In this document: piece by piece, positions 1 to 5,713 of the stretch | How positions within the stretch are numbered: the stretch's first letter is position 1 | Layout: every line of letters starts with the position of its first letter | NCBI GenBank assembly: GCA_947176325.1 | Contig: CAMWQD010000084.1 | Coordinates: 1 to 5,759 of the forward strand | DNA length: 5,759 nucleotides | Source: an uncultured Bacteroidales bacterium | GTDB lineage: Bacteria; Bacteroidota; Bacteroidia; Bacteroidales; P3 | Direction of reading: 5' to 3' | Made by a program: the position numbers and the translations under genes | The notes under the pieces: model-generated | Told to the model about the DNA's origin: nothing | What the model saw: the letters and a program-made list of their open reading frames with translations, nothing else | Databases searched by the model: none

Positions 1-2
1 GA

Positions 3-551
3 ATGAAACGCACTCCAGCGGAGAAGGAATCCATTTACGCACTGCCGTTTAATGTGCAATACGAGATTGTATGCGTGAATATTGCAACCCATTGCAGGGT
101 ATGGAAGCATGTGCTCGTGAACCCCACTGCCCGCGACTACTGGCAGGTGTACGCTGTGGCCATCGCCTACACCGAAGAATGCGACTGCTGGATAAATCCC
201 GAAGTTGTGCCACAGGCAGAGAACGGGCGGAAAAAACTATATCCGGGGATAACCGACAATGCCAATCCCGACTTGACAACCCGATATGGTTTTGTAGATG
301 TAAAGTCGCCGGAAAGCAAGAACAATATCGTTTCTAACGCTAACATGGCCTGCAAACAAGGGGGCATCGTTGTCATCACCGACTTGGCGATGAAAGAGAG
401 TTTGAGTATGGACGATGTAGACAAGTTTACGGCGCGTATATTTTCAGACAAGAATGTCGACCAGACTGGAAAGCCGAACTATACTAAGAACGAAGTTCAT
501 TGGTTGGTGAACGGCAGGATTATAAAATGCAACAGGCCGAGAAAGAATTAA
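3..551 (+). CDS. Nuclease-like domain protein (CdiA-C/PBECR-like), possibly the C-terminus of a phage head-morphogenesis protein
   Basis: The reading frame is open from the window edge, so the true start is uncertain. The ATG at position 3 has no visible leader and may be an internal Met of a longer protein. The 182 residues resemble the domain often found at the C-terminus of Bacteroidota SPP1 gp7-type phage head proteins. They also resemble contact-dependent-inhibition tRNase toxin domains. An N-terminal part (about 11-70, with IYALPF near the start) is followed by a probable catalytic core: Pro89-Asp90, then Asp99-Val100-Lys101-Ser-Pro, which fits the PD-(D/E)XK arrangement. Next come a basic/polar helix (about 104-118), a strand GIVVITD (121-127) and a closing strand pair near HWLVNGRIIK (166-175). 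The likely role is RNA or DNA cleavage, inferred from motif layout recalled from these families rather than from a search. No immunity gene is visible downstream; a terminator follows at once. No signal peptide or membrane segment is seen. An alternative is a stand-alone toxin or a degraded prophage gene. Confidence 0.55.
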   Translation: MKRTPAEKESIYALPFNVQYEIVCVNIATHCRVWKHVLVNPTARDYWQVYAVAIAYTEECDCWINPEVVPQAENGRKKLYPGITDNANPDLTTRYGFVDVKSPESKNNIVSNANMACKQGGIVVITDLAMKESLSMDDVDKFTARIFSDKNVDQTGKPNYTKNEVHWLVNGRIIKCNRPRKN

Positions 552-576
552 ATCTTCTCGGCCTGAGGTTTTGTTA
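533..576 (+). terminator. Hairpin terminator overlapping the stop codon of the nuclease-domain gene
   Basis: A perfect 11-bp inverted repeat is formed by CAGGCCGAGAA (533-543) and TTCTCGGCCTG (555-565), with an 11-base loop that contains the TAA stop at 549-551. It is followed by GAGGTTTTGTT, a moderate T-rich tail. This fits an intrinsic terminator for the rightward gene. The stem is symmetric, so it would also form in a leftward transcript, but the leftward tail is less T-rich. Confidence 0.7.
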
Positions 577-587
577 CTTCGCAAGTA
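575..587. repeat. Small perfect hairpin TACTT-CGC-AAGTA
   Basis: A 5-bp inverted repeat with a 3-base loop lies between the terminator hairpin and the leftward promoter at 620-650. In a leftward transcript from that promoter it would be the first hairpin, followed by the 533-565 hairpin. Function is unknown. Confidence 0.4.
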
Positions 588-619
588 GCTTTCAACGGTT
601 TTATTATCTCTCCGTGACA

Positions 620-650
620 CAAAAGTAGGAAAGATTTTCTTCCCCTCCAA
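620..650 (-). promoter_or_regulatory. Leftward Bacteroidota-type promoter
   Basis: Read on the minus strand there is TTG (650-648), exactly 20 bases, then TACTTTTG (627-620). This matches the Bacteroidota sigma-ABfr pattern (TTG near -33, TAnnTTTG near -7). The spacing is identical to the promoter found upstream of the mutase gene. Transcription would start near 612-616 and run left through the two hairpins and antisense to the end of the nuclease-domain gene. No convincing minus-strand gene lies there, so the site may make a short RNA or be a remnant of a lost gene. Confidence 0.5.
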
Positions 651-670
651 CTTTTTAACAATTTTTAACA
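651..670. repeat. Two tandem 10-base units ending in TTTTTAACA
   Basis: The 10-base unit (C/A)TTTTTAACA occurs twice in a row, just under one helical turn apart, in the AT-rich leader of the YhcG-like gene. It lies directly upstream of the leftward promoter's -33 element. It may be a protein-binding or bent-DNA site, or simply AT-rich leader. No consensus rightward promoter was found between 552 and 719. Confidence 0.35.
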
Positions 671-719
671 TTTAAACCTTCGATAAAATCAACTTTCCAC
701 GATATATAGAAAAACTTCG

Positions 720-1850
720 ATGGCTATGAATTTCGAATCTTTGGCCAACTGTATACAGGCCATTCAGAACGCCTTGCAACAGCAAGCCGCACATGCTGTG
801 AACATGGCTTTAACCACGCGCAATTGGTTGACAGGACTCTATATAGTCGAATACGAACAAAATGGCGAGGACCGCGCAGCCTATGGCGAGTTTCTTTTGC
901 AAAAACTGGAAGAGAGGCTAAACAACAAAGGAATGACCGTACGTCGGTTTCGAGAGTATCGACGTCTGTATCAGATTTATCCACAGTTTGGACAACCCAT
1001 AGCCCGTTATCTTTCCCATCATGATGCAATTCGGCGGTTGCCAACCGCCGAATTCCTCAACGGACCCAAACGGCGGTTACCGACCGCCCAATCGGAAGAC
1101 AACGCTACAATGGGAAACAGGGACATCCCGCAGATACCGGCAGACCGATTGTTTCGCCAATTGCCGTGTACCCACCTTATCAAGCTTTCGACTATAAATG
1201 ACCCTTTGAAGAGGACATTCTATGAGATTGAGGCACTACGTGGCTGTTGGTCGGTGAAAGATCTCGACAGACATATCGCATCTCTCTATTTCGAACGTTC
1301 GGGATTGTCGCGAAACAAGGAGGCCTTGGAGGCCATCATCAACAACGAGTCTTATACATTGACGCCCCAAGATGTCATTAAGGCACCTTTAACCTTGGAG
1401 TTTTTAGGGTTGGAACAACAAACTGTAGTACGAGAGAACGATTTGGAGCAGGCTATTCTCGACAATATTCAATCTTTCTTAATCGAAATGGGACAAGGTT
1501 TTTGCTTTGAAGCAAGACAAAAACGCATCTTAGTGGATGAGGATTATTTTAACATTGACCTTGTGTTTTACCACAGGATTTTAAAATGCCATATTATCGT
1601 TGAACTGAAAGCCGACCGTTTCAGACACGAATATGCCTCTCAATTGAACCTCTATCTCAATTACTACAAAACCGAAGTCATGCAACCCGATGACAATCCT
1701 CCTATCGGTCTGCTGCTATGTACCGACCATGGTGAAACTATTGTGAAATATGCCACCACAGGAATGGATAAGAACCTTTTTGTGAGAAAATATATGGTAC
1801 GGCTTCCGTCTGTGGAGGAAATAAAAGAATATATCTCCAAAAACATCTAA
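720..1850 (+). CDS. DUF1016/YhcG-family PD-(D/E)XK nuclease
   Basis: This 376-residue protein has the normal family length and both family domains. The N-terminal DUF1016_N helical domain spans about residues 5-100, with landmarks TRNWLTGLYIVEYEQ and RRFREYRRLY. A linker at 103-145 carries two RRLPTA repeats. The middle region 146-230 contains the family landmark DPLKRTFYEIEALRGCWSVKDLDRHI. The C-terminal PD-(D/E)XK nuclease domain spans about 235-370. Its probable catalytic residues are Glu243, Asp280 (in FNIDLVFYHR) and Glu295-Leu-Lys297 (VELK), followed by the supporting motif around Gln308 (SQLNLYLNYY). Family members are thought to act on branched or foreign DNA and often sit in defence islands or beside restriction systems, but the exact substrate is not settled. 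A second Met (third residue, 726) is a possible start. There is no Shine-Dalgarno site, as usual in Bacteroidota. All core residues look intact, so the gene is probably functional. It is AT-richer than the operon to its right, consistent with transfer. Confidence 0.9.
   Translation: MAMNFESLANCIQAIQNALQQQAAHAVNMALTTRNWLTGLYIVEYEQNGEDRAAYGEFLLQKLEERLNNKGMTVRRFREYRRLYQIYPQFGQPIARYLSHHDAIRRLPTAEFLNGPKRRLPTAQSEDNATMGNRDIPQIPADRLFRQLPCTHLIKLSTINDPLKRTFYEIEALRGCWSVKDLDRHIASLYFERSGLSRNKEALEAIINNESYTLTPQDVIKAPLTLEFLGLEQQTVVRENDLEQAILDNIQSFLIEMGQGFCFEARQKRILVDEDYFNIDLVFYHRILKCHIIVELKADRFRHEYASQLNLYLNYYKTEVMQPDDNPPIGLLLCTDHGETIVKYATTGMDKNLFVRKYMVRLPSVEEIKEYISKNI
1028..1054. repeat. Perfect 12-bp palindrome inside the YhcG-like gene
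   Basis: AATTCGGCGGTT (1028-1039) and AACCGCCGAATT (1043-1054) are exact reverse complements around a GCC loop. The palindrome encodes residues 103-112 (ends of codons included), covering the first RRLPTAEF, in the linker between the N-terminal and nuclease halves. Such a long perfect hairpin is unusual in coding sequence and suggests a REP-like or RPE-like palindromic element captured in frame. Confidence 0.85.
1032..1093 (+). repeat. Two 39-base-spaced copies of a repeat encoding RRLPTA
   Basis: Units at 1032-1054 and 1071-1093 match at 19 of 23 bases and start 39 bases apart, which is 13 codons, so the frame is kept. They encode RRLPTA at residues 105-110 and 118-123. The second unit keeps a shorter hairpin (GGCGGT 1072-1077 with ACCGCC 1083-1088). 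The pattern is that of an expandable linker repeat. Confidence 0.75.
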
Positions 1851-1883
1851 AAAGCACTATCAAGTATCTTGGAGAATGGGAGT

Positions 1884-1988
1884 GTCAAAGATTACACCGT
1901 TGAATTTCTTGGAATATGGAAGCGATTGAACAGCCCCGATTTTAATTATGGCGAATTCGACATAATTAAAAAATTAAGCCGTACTTAA
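1884..1988 (+). pseudogene. KilA-N domain remnant
   Basis: A short frame read from 1884 to the TAA at 1986-1988 gives a peptide containing EFLGIWKRLNSPDFNYGEFD. This matches the pattern (hydrophobic-Glu-Phe-Leu-Gly-x-Trp-Glu/Lys, then Asn-Pro-x-Phe-Asn, then Glu-Phe) of KilA-N DNA-binding domains common in Bacteroidota phage and island proteins. The family continues with a stretch like IKxQAGxNxF and then about 50 more residues, all missing here. The N-terminal part is missing too, and there is no start codon. The frame is the same as that of the YhcG-like gene, separated from it by one stop at 1848-1850, so the remnant might instead descend from a former fused or readthrough tail. The recognition is by eye from family memory. 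Confidence 0.55.
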
Positions 1989-1989
1989 T
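1968..1989 (-). terminator. Weak candidate terminator for the minus-strand operon
   Basis: On the minus strand ATTAAG (1989-1984), a five-base loop and CTTAAT (1978-1973) form a 6-bp stem, followed by a run of six T (1973-1968). It lies about 63 bases past the stop of the CatA-like gene, in the convergent gap. The stem is AT-rich and weak, so this is only a candidate. Confidence 0.3.
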
Positions 1990-2052
1990 CAATATCTTCC
2001 GAATGCAAAAGATTTGTGCGGGCGTGACGAAAGAGGAAAGCTTTACCGTTTT

Positions 2053-2667
2053 TTAGAGGGCGGTGATTGCTTCCTGCAGACGGTTCAGGAAGCGGGCGGC
2101 ATGGGCGCCGTCCATTTGGGTGTGGTGAAACTGAAAGGAAACGACAAGCGTCGTCTTGCACAGACGCCGCCGATACTTGCCCCATATCAGGAACGGATTG
2201 TTGAAAACGCCGCTGTACATCCCCACCGCACCGTCTATCTCATACTGCGCCAATGCGGAGGAACCAATCACCATGCTATCCGTCATGTCGTGGTTGACGC
2301 AGGTTTCCGCCACCTGACGGGTAAGACGCAGGTAATCTCTGTTAAAGGTTTCCAAATCTTCGGCAAACGGAACATCACAGGAACTCACCTCGTTTTCCCT
2401 GTTCTTCACAATGGTATTCACCGCAAGACTGTCGTACTGCATCAGTTTGTCGCCAACGGGAAGCATATAAAACTCCTTCACCCCGCTTGCCGCCTTGCCG
2501 ATGCAATAACACATCAGCATATTGAATTTCAGCCCCGTTCTCCGGCTCTTCCTGACAAGTTTCGAAACATTCAAGGTCTTGAAAAACGTAACCATAGGCA
2601 TGGGCGCCCTCATCCACATCTCGAAAGCATACGCCCTCTCCGTCTCCCCCGGATTCACTTCCCTCAT
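2053..2667 (-). CDS. CatA-like (chloramphenicol acetyltransferase family) O-acyltransferase
   Basis: This 204-residue protein has the type A chloramphenicol acetyltransferase fold (PF00302). The C-terminal signature FHHTQMDG includes the predicted general base His182 and the structural Asp186, equivalent to His195 and Asp199 of CAT III, followed by AHAARFLNRLQ. Other family landmarks are KFNMLMCYCIGKAAS (47-61) and FNNPFLIWGKY (155-165). It is slightly shorter than true resistance enzymes (about 213-220 residues) and resembles a chromosomal Bacteroidales/Firmicutes subfamily with an N-terminus like RAYAFEMWMRAPMPM. It probably transfers an acyl group from acyl-CoA to a small hydroxylated substrate, in the cytoplasm and as a trimer by analogy. 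The natural substrate is unknown, and chloramphenicol resistance should not be assumed. It starts 24 bases after the dipeptidase stop with no Shine-Dalgarno site, as the last gene of the operon. Confidence 0.88.
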   Translation of the reverse strand: MREVNPGETERAYAFEMWMRAPMPMVTFFKTLNVSKLVRKSRRTGLKFNMLMCYCIGKAASGVKEFYMLPVGDKLMQYDSLAVNTIVKNRENEVSSCDVPFAEDLETFNRDYLRLTRQVAETCVNHDMTDSMVIGSSALAQYEIDGAVGMYSGVFNNPFLIWGKYRRRLCKTTLVVSFQFHHTQMDGAHAARFLNRLQEAITAL

Positions 2668-2691
2668 AACGAATTACAGAAAATCTGATGT

Positions 2692-3399
2692 TTACAGCAG
2701 GAACGAAACGTCGCCGGGTTCTATCTCGCGCGTTTCTTCGCCGGCTTTGAACAAGCGCATCTTGCGCGAGCCCAACAGCTGCATCGTGTCGTTTTCCACC
2801 AACAGATAGGTGGCTTCACGCAATCCCGCCACATAGACATCGGGATTGACCACCATGAATTCCTTGATGCGGTCTTCGCGCGTTTCGCCGCCGTGACCTT
2901 CCGGATTGGCATCCAAGTAGTGGGGATTTATCTGAAAGGGCACCAAATTGAGCGCGTTGAATGATTCGGGCTCTATAATCGGCATGTCGTTGGTGGTCTT
3001 GATGGTGGGGCAAGCCACATTCGAACCTGCGCTCCAGCCCATATACGGGCAACCCTGCAACACCTTTTCGCGGATAGCCTCCATGATGCCCGTGCGCTGC
3101 ATCTCGTGCACCAAATGGAAGGTGTTTCCCCCTCCCACCACGATACATTCGGCCTGCTGCACCGCCGTTACGGGATATTCGGTTGCATGCACCGAATCCA
3201 GCGCCACGCCCATTTCCCCGAACACCTTGGCCACTTTCTGCGCATAGGCGTCGTAACCCGGCGCCACGCCCGCATAAGGCACGAACAGCACCCGCTTGAT
3301 GCCGAAACGCTTGAAGAAATCGGCGATAGCCTGCCGCGGCCAAGCCAAATAGGCTTCTCCCGCATTGGTAGAGTTACTGATGAGCAACAGATGTTTCAT
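2692..3399 (-). CDS. pepE: Dipeptidase E (alpha-aspartyl dipeptidase, peptidase family S51)
   Basis: This 235-residue protein has the usual PepE length (about 229-235). The family hydrolyses dipeptides with an N-terminal aspartate in the cytoplasm, using a glutaminase-like fold and a Ser-His-Glu triad. The nucleophile is Ser123 in the elbow GWSAGSN. His160 lies in QINPHYLD and Glu195 in GLREATYLL, each offset by three from Ser120, His157 and Glu192 of the Salmonella enzyme. The VGGGNTFHL loop (88-96) and the PEGHGGETREDRIKEF stretch (166-181) are also typical. There is no signal peptide. The ATG lies 6 bases after the TGA of the mutase gene, so the two are probably co-transcribed and translationally linked. 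The role is likely peptide recycling; a cyanophycinase-type relative is the only realistic alternative, and the motifs favour PepE. Confidence 0.95.
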   Translation of the reverse strand: MKHLLLISNSTNAGEAYLAWPRQAIADFFKRFGIKRVLFVPYAGVAPGYDAYAQKVAKVFGEMGVALDSVHATEYPVTAVQQAECIVVGGGNTFHLVHEMQRTGIMEAIREKVLQGCPYMGWSAGSNVACPTIKTTNDMPIIEPESFNALNLVPFQINPHYLDANPEGHGGETREDRIKEFMVVNPDVYVAGLREATYLLVENDTMQLLGSRKMRLFKAGEETREIEPGDVSFLL

Positions 3400-3405
3400 A
3401 ATGTA

Positions 3406-5565
3406 TCATTCAGGTTGTTCCACACCGAGAATTTCCAGCATCTTGACGGCGGAGTCGGCAATCACCGTGCCGGGGCCGAAGATGGCGCAGGCTCCGTGTT
3501 TATAGAGAAAATCGTAGTCCTGATAGGGAATCACGCCGCCCACGGTGATGAGGATGTCCTCACGCCCCAATTTCTTGAGTTCTTCCACCAACTGCGGCAC
3601 CAGCGTCTTGTGACCGCCCGCCAGCGACGAAACGCCCACAATATGCACGTCGTTTTCCACGGCTTGCTTGGCCGCTTCGGCGGGAGTCTGGAACAAGGGG
3701 CCCATATCCACGTCGAAACCGAGGTCGGCATAGCCCGTGGCCACTACCTTGGCGCCACGGTCGTGTCCGTCCTGACCCATCTTTGCCACCATGATACGCG
3801 GCCGGCGTCCTTCTTTCTTCGCGAAGGCATCGGCCATAGCCACCGCCTTGTGGAACAAGGCGTCGTCTTTTACTTCTTTCGCATACACACCCGAAATGGT
3901 TTTAATGGAGGCCTTGTATCGGCCGAATACTTTTTCCAAAGCGAACGAAATCTCGCCCAGCGAAGCCCGCTTGCGCGCCGCGTCTATGGAAAGCTCGAGC
4001 AAGTTCCCCTCGCCGGTTTCGGCGCAACGGGTCAGCGCGGCCAAAGCCGCGTCTACCTCGGCCTGATTGCGGTTGGCGCGCAACTTGGCCAAACGGGCCA
4101 ACTGCGCCTCGCGCACCTTGGTATTGTCCACTTCCAGCGTCTCGATAGGCGCTTCTTTCTCCAAACGATATTTGTTCACACCCACAATCGTGTCGGTGCG
4201 CGAGTCGATGCGGGCTTGCTTGCGGGCAGCCGCTTCCTCGATACGCATCTTGGGAACCCCCGCCTCGATAGCCTTGGCCATGCCGCCGTAGGATTCCACT
4301 TCCTGAATCAGTTTCCAAGCGCGGTCGGCCAATTCCTGCGTCAGCGTCTCCACATAGTAGGAACCCGCCCACGGGTCTATGCCCTTGCAAATCTGCGTTT
4401 CTTCCTGAATGTAAATCTGCGTGTTGCGGGCAATACGCGCCGAAAAATCGGTAGGCAGCGCGATAGCTTCGTCCAAGGCGTTGGTGTGCAACGACTGGGT
4501 ATGTCCCAAAGCCGCGCCCATGGCCTCCACGCAGGTACGGGCCACGTTGTTGAAGGGGTCTTGTTCGGTAAGCGACCAGCCCGAGGTCTGCGAGTGGGTA
4601 CGCAAACTCATCGACTTGGGATTCTTGGGATTGAACTGCTTCACCAACTTCGCCCACAACATACGCGCCGCGCGCATCTTGGCGATTTCCATAAAGTGGT
4701 TCATGCCCACGCCCCAGAAGAACGACAGACGGGGTGCGAAATCGTCGATGCTCATGCCCGCGTTGATACCCGCACGGATATATTCCAAGCCGTCGGCCAA
4801 GGTATAGGCCAGCTCGATGTCCGCCGAAGCGCCCGCCTCCTGGATATGATAGCCCGAAATACTGATAGAGTTGAATTTGGGCATATTCTTGGAGGTGAAC
4901 GCGAAGATGTCCGCGATAATCTTCATCGAAGGCTTGGGCGGATAGATATAGGTGTTGCGCACCATGAATTCCTTGAGGATATCGTTCTGAATGGTGCCGC
5001 TCAACTGCTCCATTTTCACGCCCTGTTCCTCGGCCGCCACGATATAGAACGCCAGAATCGGCAACACCGCGCCGTTCATGGTCATAGACACCGACATCTT
5101 GTCCAAGGGAATCTGGTCGAAAAGAATCTCCATGTCGAGAATGGAGTCGACCGCCACCCCGGCCTTGCCCACGTCGCCCACAACTCTTTCGTTATCGGAA
5201 TCATAGCCCCGGTGCGTGGCCAAGTCGAAAGCGATGCTCAAGCCCTTTTGCCCGGCCGCCAGGTTGCGGCGATAGAAAGCGTTGGATTCCTCGGCCGTCG
5301 AGAAACCCGCATATTGGCGGATAGTCCACGGACGCTGGGAATACATGGTGCTGTAGGGGCCTCTCAAAAACGGCGGAAGACCTGCGGCATAGTTCAGATG
5401 TTCCATATCCTGCAAGTCTTCTTGGGTGTAAAACGGTTTTACGGGAATCTGCTCGGGGGTGTTCCAAAGCCCGGCCTCCCCCTTCTTGGAAGCCGCGGTC
5501 TTCGTTTCCGAAGGCTTCGAGGCCGCGCCTTTCCGTATATCTACATTCTTGTAATCAGGTCTCAT
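3406..5565 (-). CDS. Methylmalonyl-CoA mutase, large (catalytic) subunit
   Basis: This 719-residue protein is full length (family about 715-730). It interconverts succinyl-CoA and (R)-methylmalonyl-CoA with adenosylcobalamin, the key rearrangement in succinate-to-propionate fermentation. Residues 1-35 are a variable, lysine- and alanine-rich tail. The substrate-binding TIM barrel runs from about 40 to 560. It contains RPWTIRQYAGFSTAEESNAF (78-97), with Arg83 and Tyr85 matching Arg87 and Tyr89 of the Propionibacterium enzyme. Arg203 matches Arg207, and Tyr239-His240 match Tyr243-His244. The C-terminal cobalamin-binding domain (about 588-715) has GQDGHDRGAKVVA (598-610) with His601 as the lower axial ligand, then SSLAGGH (646-652) and TVGGVIP (674-680). 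Large subunits in this group are often called MutB, but naming is inconsistent, so no symbol is given. The partner small subunit is normally encoded directly upstream. Here a promoter and about 150 noncoding bases lie there instead. It is the first gene of the operon with pepE and the CatA-like gene. Confidence 0.97.
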   Translation of the reverse strand: MRPDYKNVDIRKGAASKPSETKTAASKKGEAGLWNTPEQIPVKPFYTQEDLQDMEHLNYAAGLPPFLRGPYSTMYSQRPWTIRQYAGFSTAEESNAFYRRNLAAGQKGLSIAFDLATHRGYDSDNERVVGDVGKAGVAVDSILDMEILFDQIPLDKMSVSMTMNGAVLPILAFYIVAAEEQGVKMEQLSGTIQNDILKEFMVRNTYIYPPKPSMKIIADIFAFTSKNMPKFNSISISGYHIQEAGASADIELAYTLADGLEYIRAGINAGMSIDDFAPRLSFFWGVGMNHFMEIAKMRAARMLWAKLVKQFNPKNPKSMSLRTHSQTSGWSLTEQDPFNNVARTCVEAMGAALGHTQSLHTNALDEAIALPTDFSARIARNTQIYIQEETQICKGIDPWAGSYYVETLTQELADRAWKLIQEVESYGGMAKAIEAGVPKMRIEEAAARKQARIDSRTDTIVGVNKYRLEKEAPIETLEVDNTKVREAQLARLAKLRANRNQAEVDAALAALTRCAETGEGNLLELSIDAARKRASLGEISFALEKVFGRYKASIKTISGVYAKEVKDDALFHKAVAMADAFAKKEGRRPRIMVAKMGQDGHDRGAKVVATGYADLGFDVDMGPLFQTPAEAAKQAVENDVHIVGVSSLAGGHKTLVPQLVEELKKLGREDILITVGGVIPYQDYDFLYKHGACAIFGPGTVIADSAVKMLEILGVEQPE

Positions 5566-5615
5566 AATTCAAATTTTATTTCCGCGTCGGCCGCAAACCA
5601 AGCGCGAACCAGCCG

Positions 5616-5646
5616 CGAAGATACGAAAAGTCGAGCGCAGAGACAA
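5616..5646 (-). promoter_or_regulatory. Bacteroidota-type promoter of the mutase-pepE-acyltransferase operon
   Basis: On the minus strand, TTG (5646-5644), 20 bases, then TATCTTCG (5623-5616) match the Bacteroidota -33/-7 pattern TTG-N19-21-TAnnTTyG. Transcription should start near 5607-5611, leaving a leader of roughly 45 bases before the ATG at 5565. The bases just before the ATG are A/T-rich (AATAAAATTTGAATT), the usual substitute for a Shine-Dalgarno site in this phylum. Confidence 0.7.
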
Positions 5647-5692
5647 CCTCAAACTTGTTTGCAGGTTGGCTATGCCGAGACGAAGTATCTTC
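5617..5692. repeat. Nested inverted repeats around the operon promoter
   Basis: An outer 8-bp inverted repeat pairs GAAGATAC (5617-5624) with GTATCTTC (5685-5692). Inside it an 11-bp stem with one bulged base pairs CAACCTCAAAC (5644-5654) with GTTTG (5657-5661) plus AGGTTG (5663-5668), closing on a 2-base TT loop. The -7 element is the left outer arm and the -33 TTG is the first part of the inner stem, so both promoter elements lie in symmetric DNA. This could be an operator or part of a dispersed promoter-bearing repeat. I have an impression of similar stretches in other Bacteroidales genomes but could not check it. Confidence 0.6.
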
Positions 5693-5713
5693 AGCGAAGC
5701 TAACGATACGAAA

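Noticed and set aside
444..671. A 75-codon minus-strand frame spanning the gap before the YhcG-like gene
   Set aside because: Its start lies upstream of the only leftward promoter seen, and it crosses both hairpins and the end of the nuclease-domain gene without recognisable motifs.
2028..2054. Possible rightward terminator with the T-run at 2049-2054
   Set aside because: The T-run is real, but the preceding bases only form a broken hairpin with mismatches, and the run overlaps the stop of the CatA-like gene.
2053..2667. Chloramphenicol resistance gene
   Set aside because: The fold and HHxxxDG motif fit, but the protein is shorter than true CatA enzymes and sits in a metabolic operon; resistance cannot be claimed.
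2014..2688. A 224-codon plus-strand open frame opposite the CatA-like gene
   Set aside because: It mirrors the acyltransferase gene, has low-complexity His/Arg-rich translation and no recognisable motif.
3902..4657. A 251-codon minus-strand frame inside the mutase gene
   Set aside because: It is a shifted-frame shadow of the mutase; the translation has no domain, and the overlapping frame carries all family motifs.
5695..5702. Second minus-strand -7-like element TAGCTTCG
   Set aside because: It matches TAnnTTCG, but no TTG lies about 20 bases upstream, unlike the promoter at 5616-5646.
3106..5703. An 865-codon plus-strand open frame running opposite the whole mutase gene
   Set aside because: It is antisense to a clear methylmalonyl-CoA mutase gene. 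Its translation is rich in His, Arg and Gly with no domain, as expected from GC-biased third positions of the real gene.
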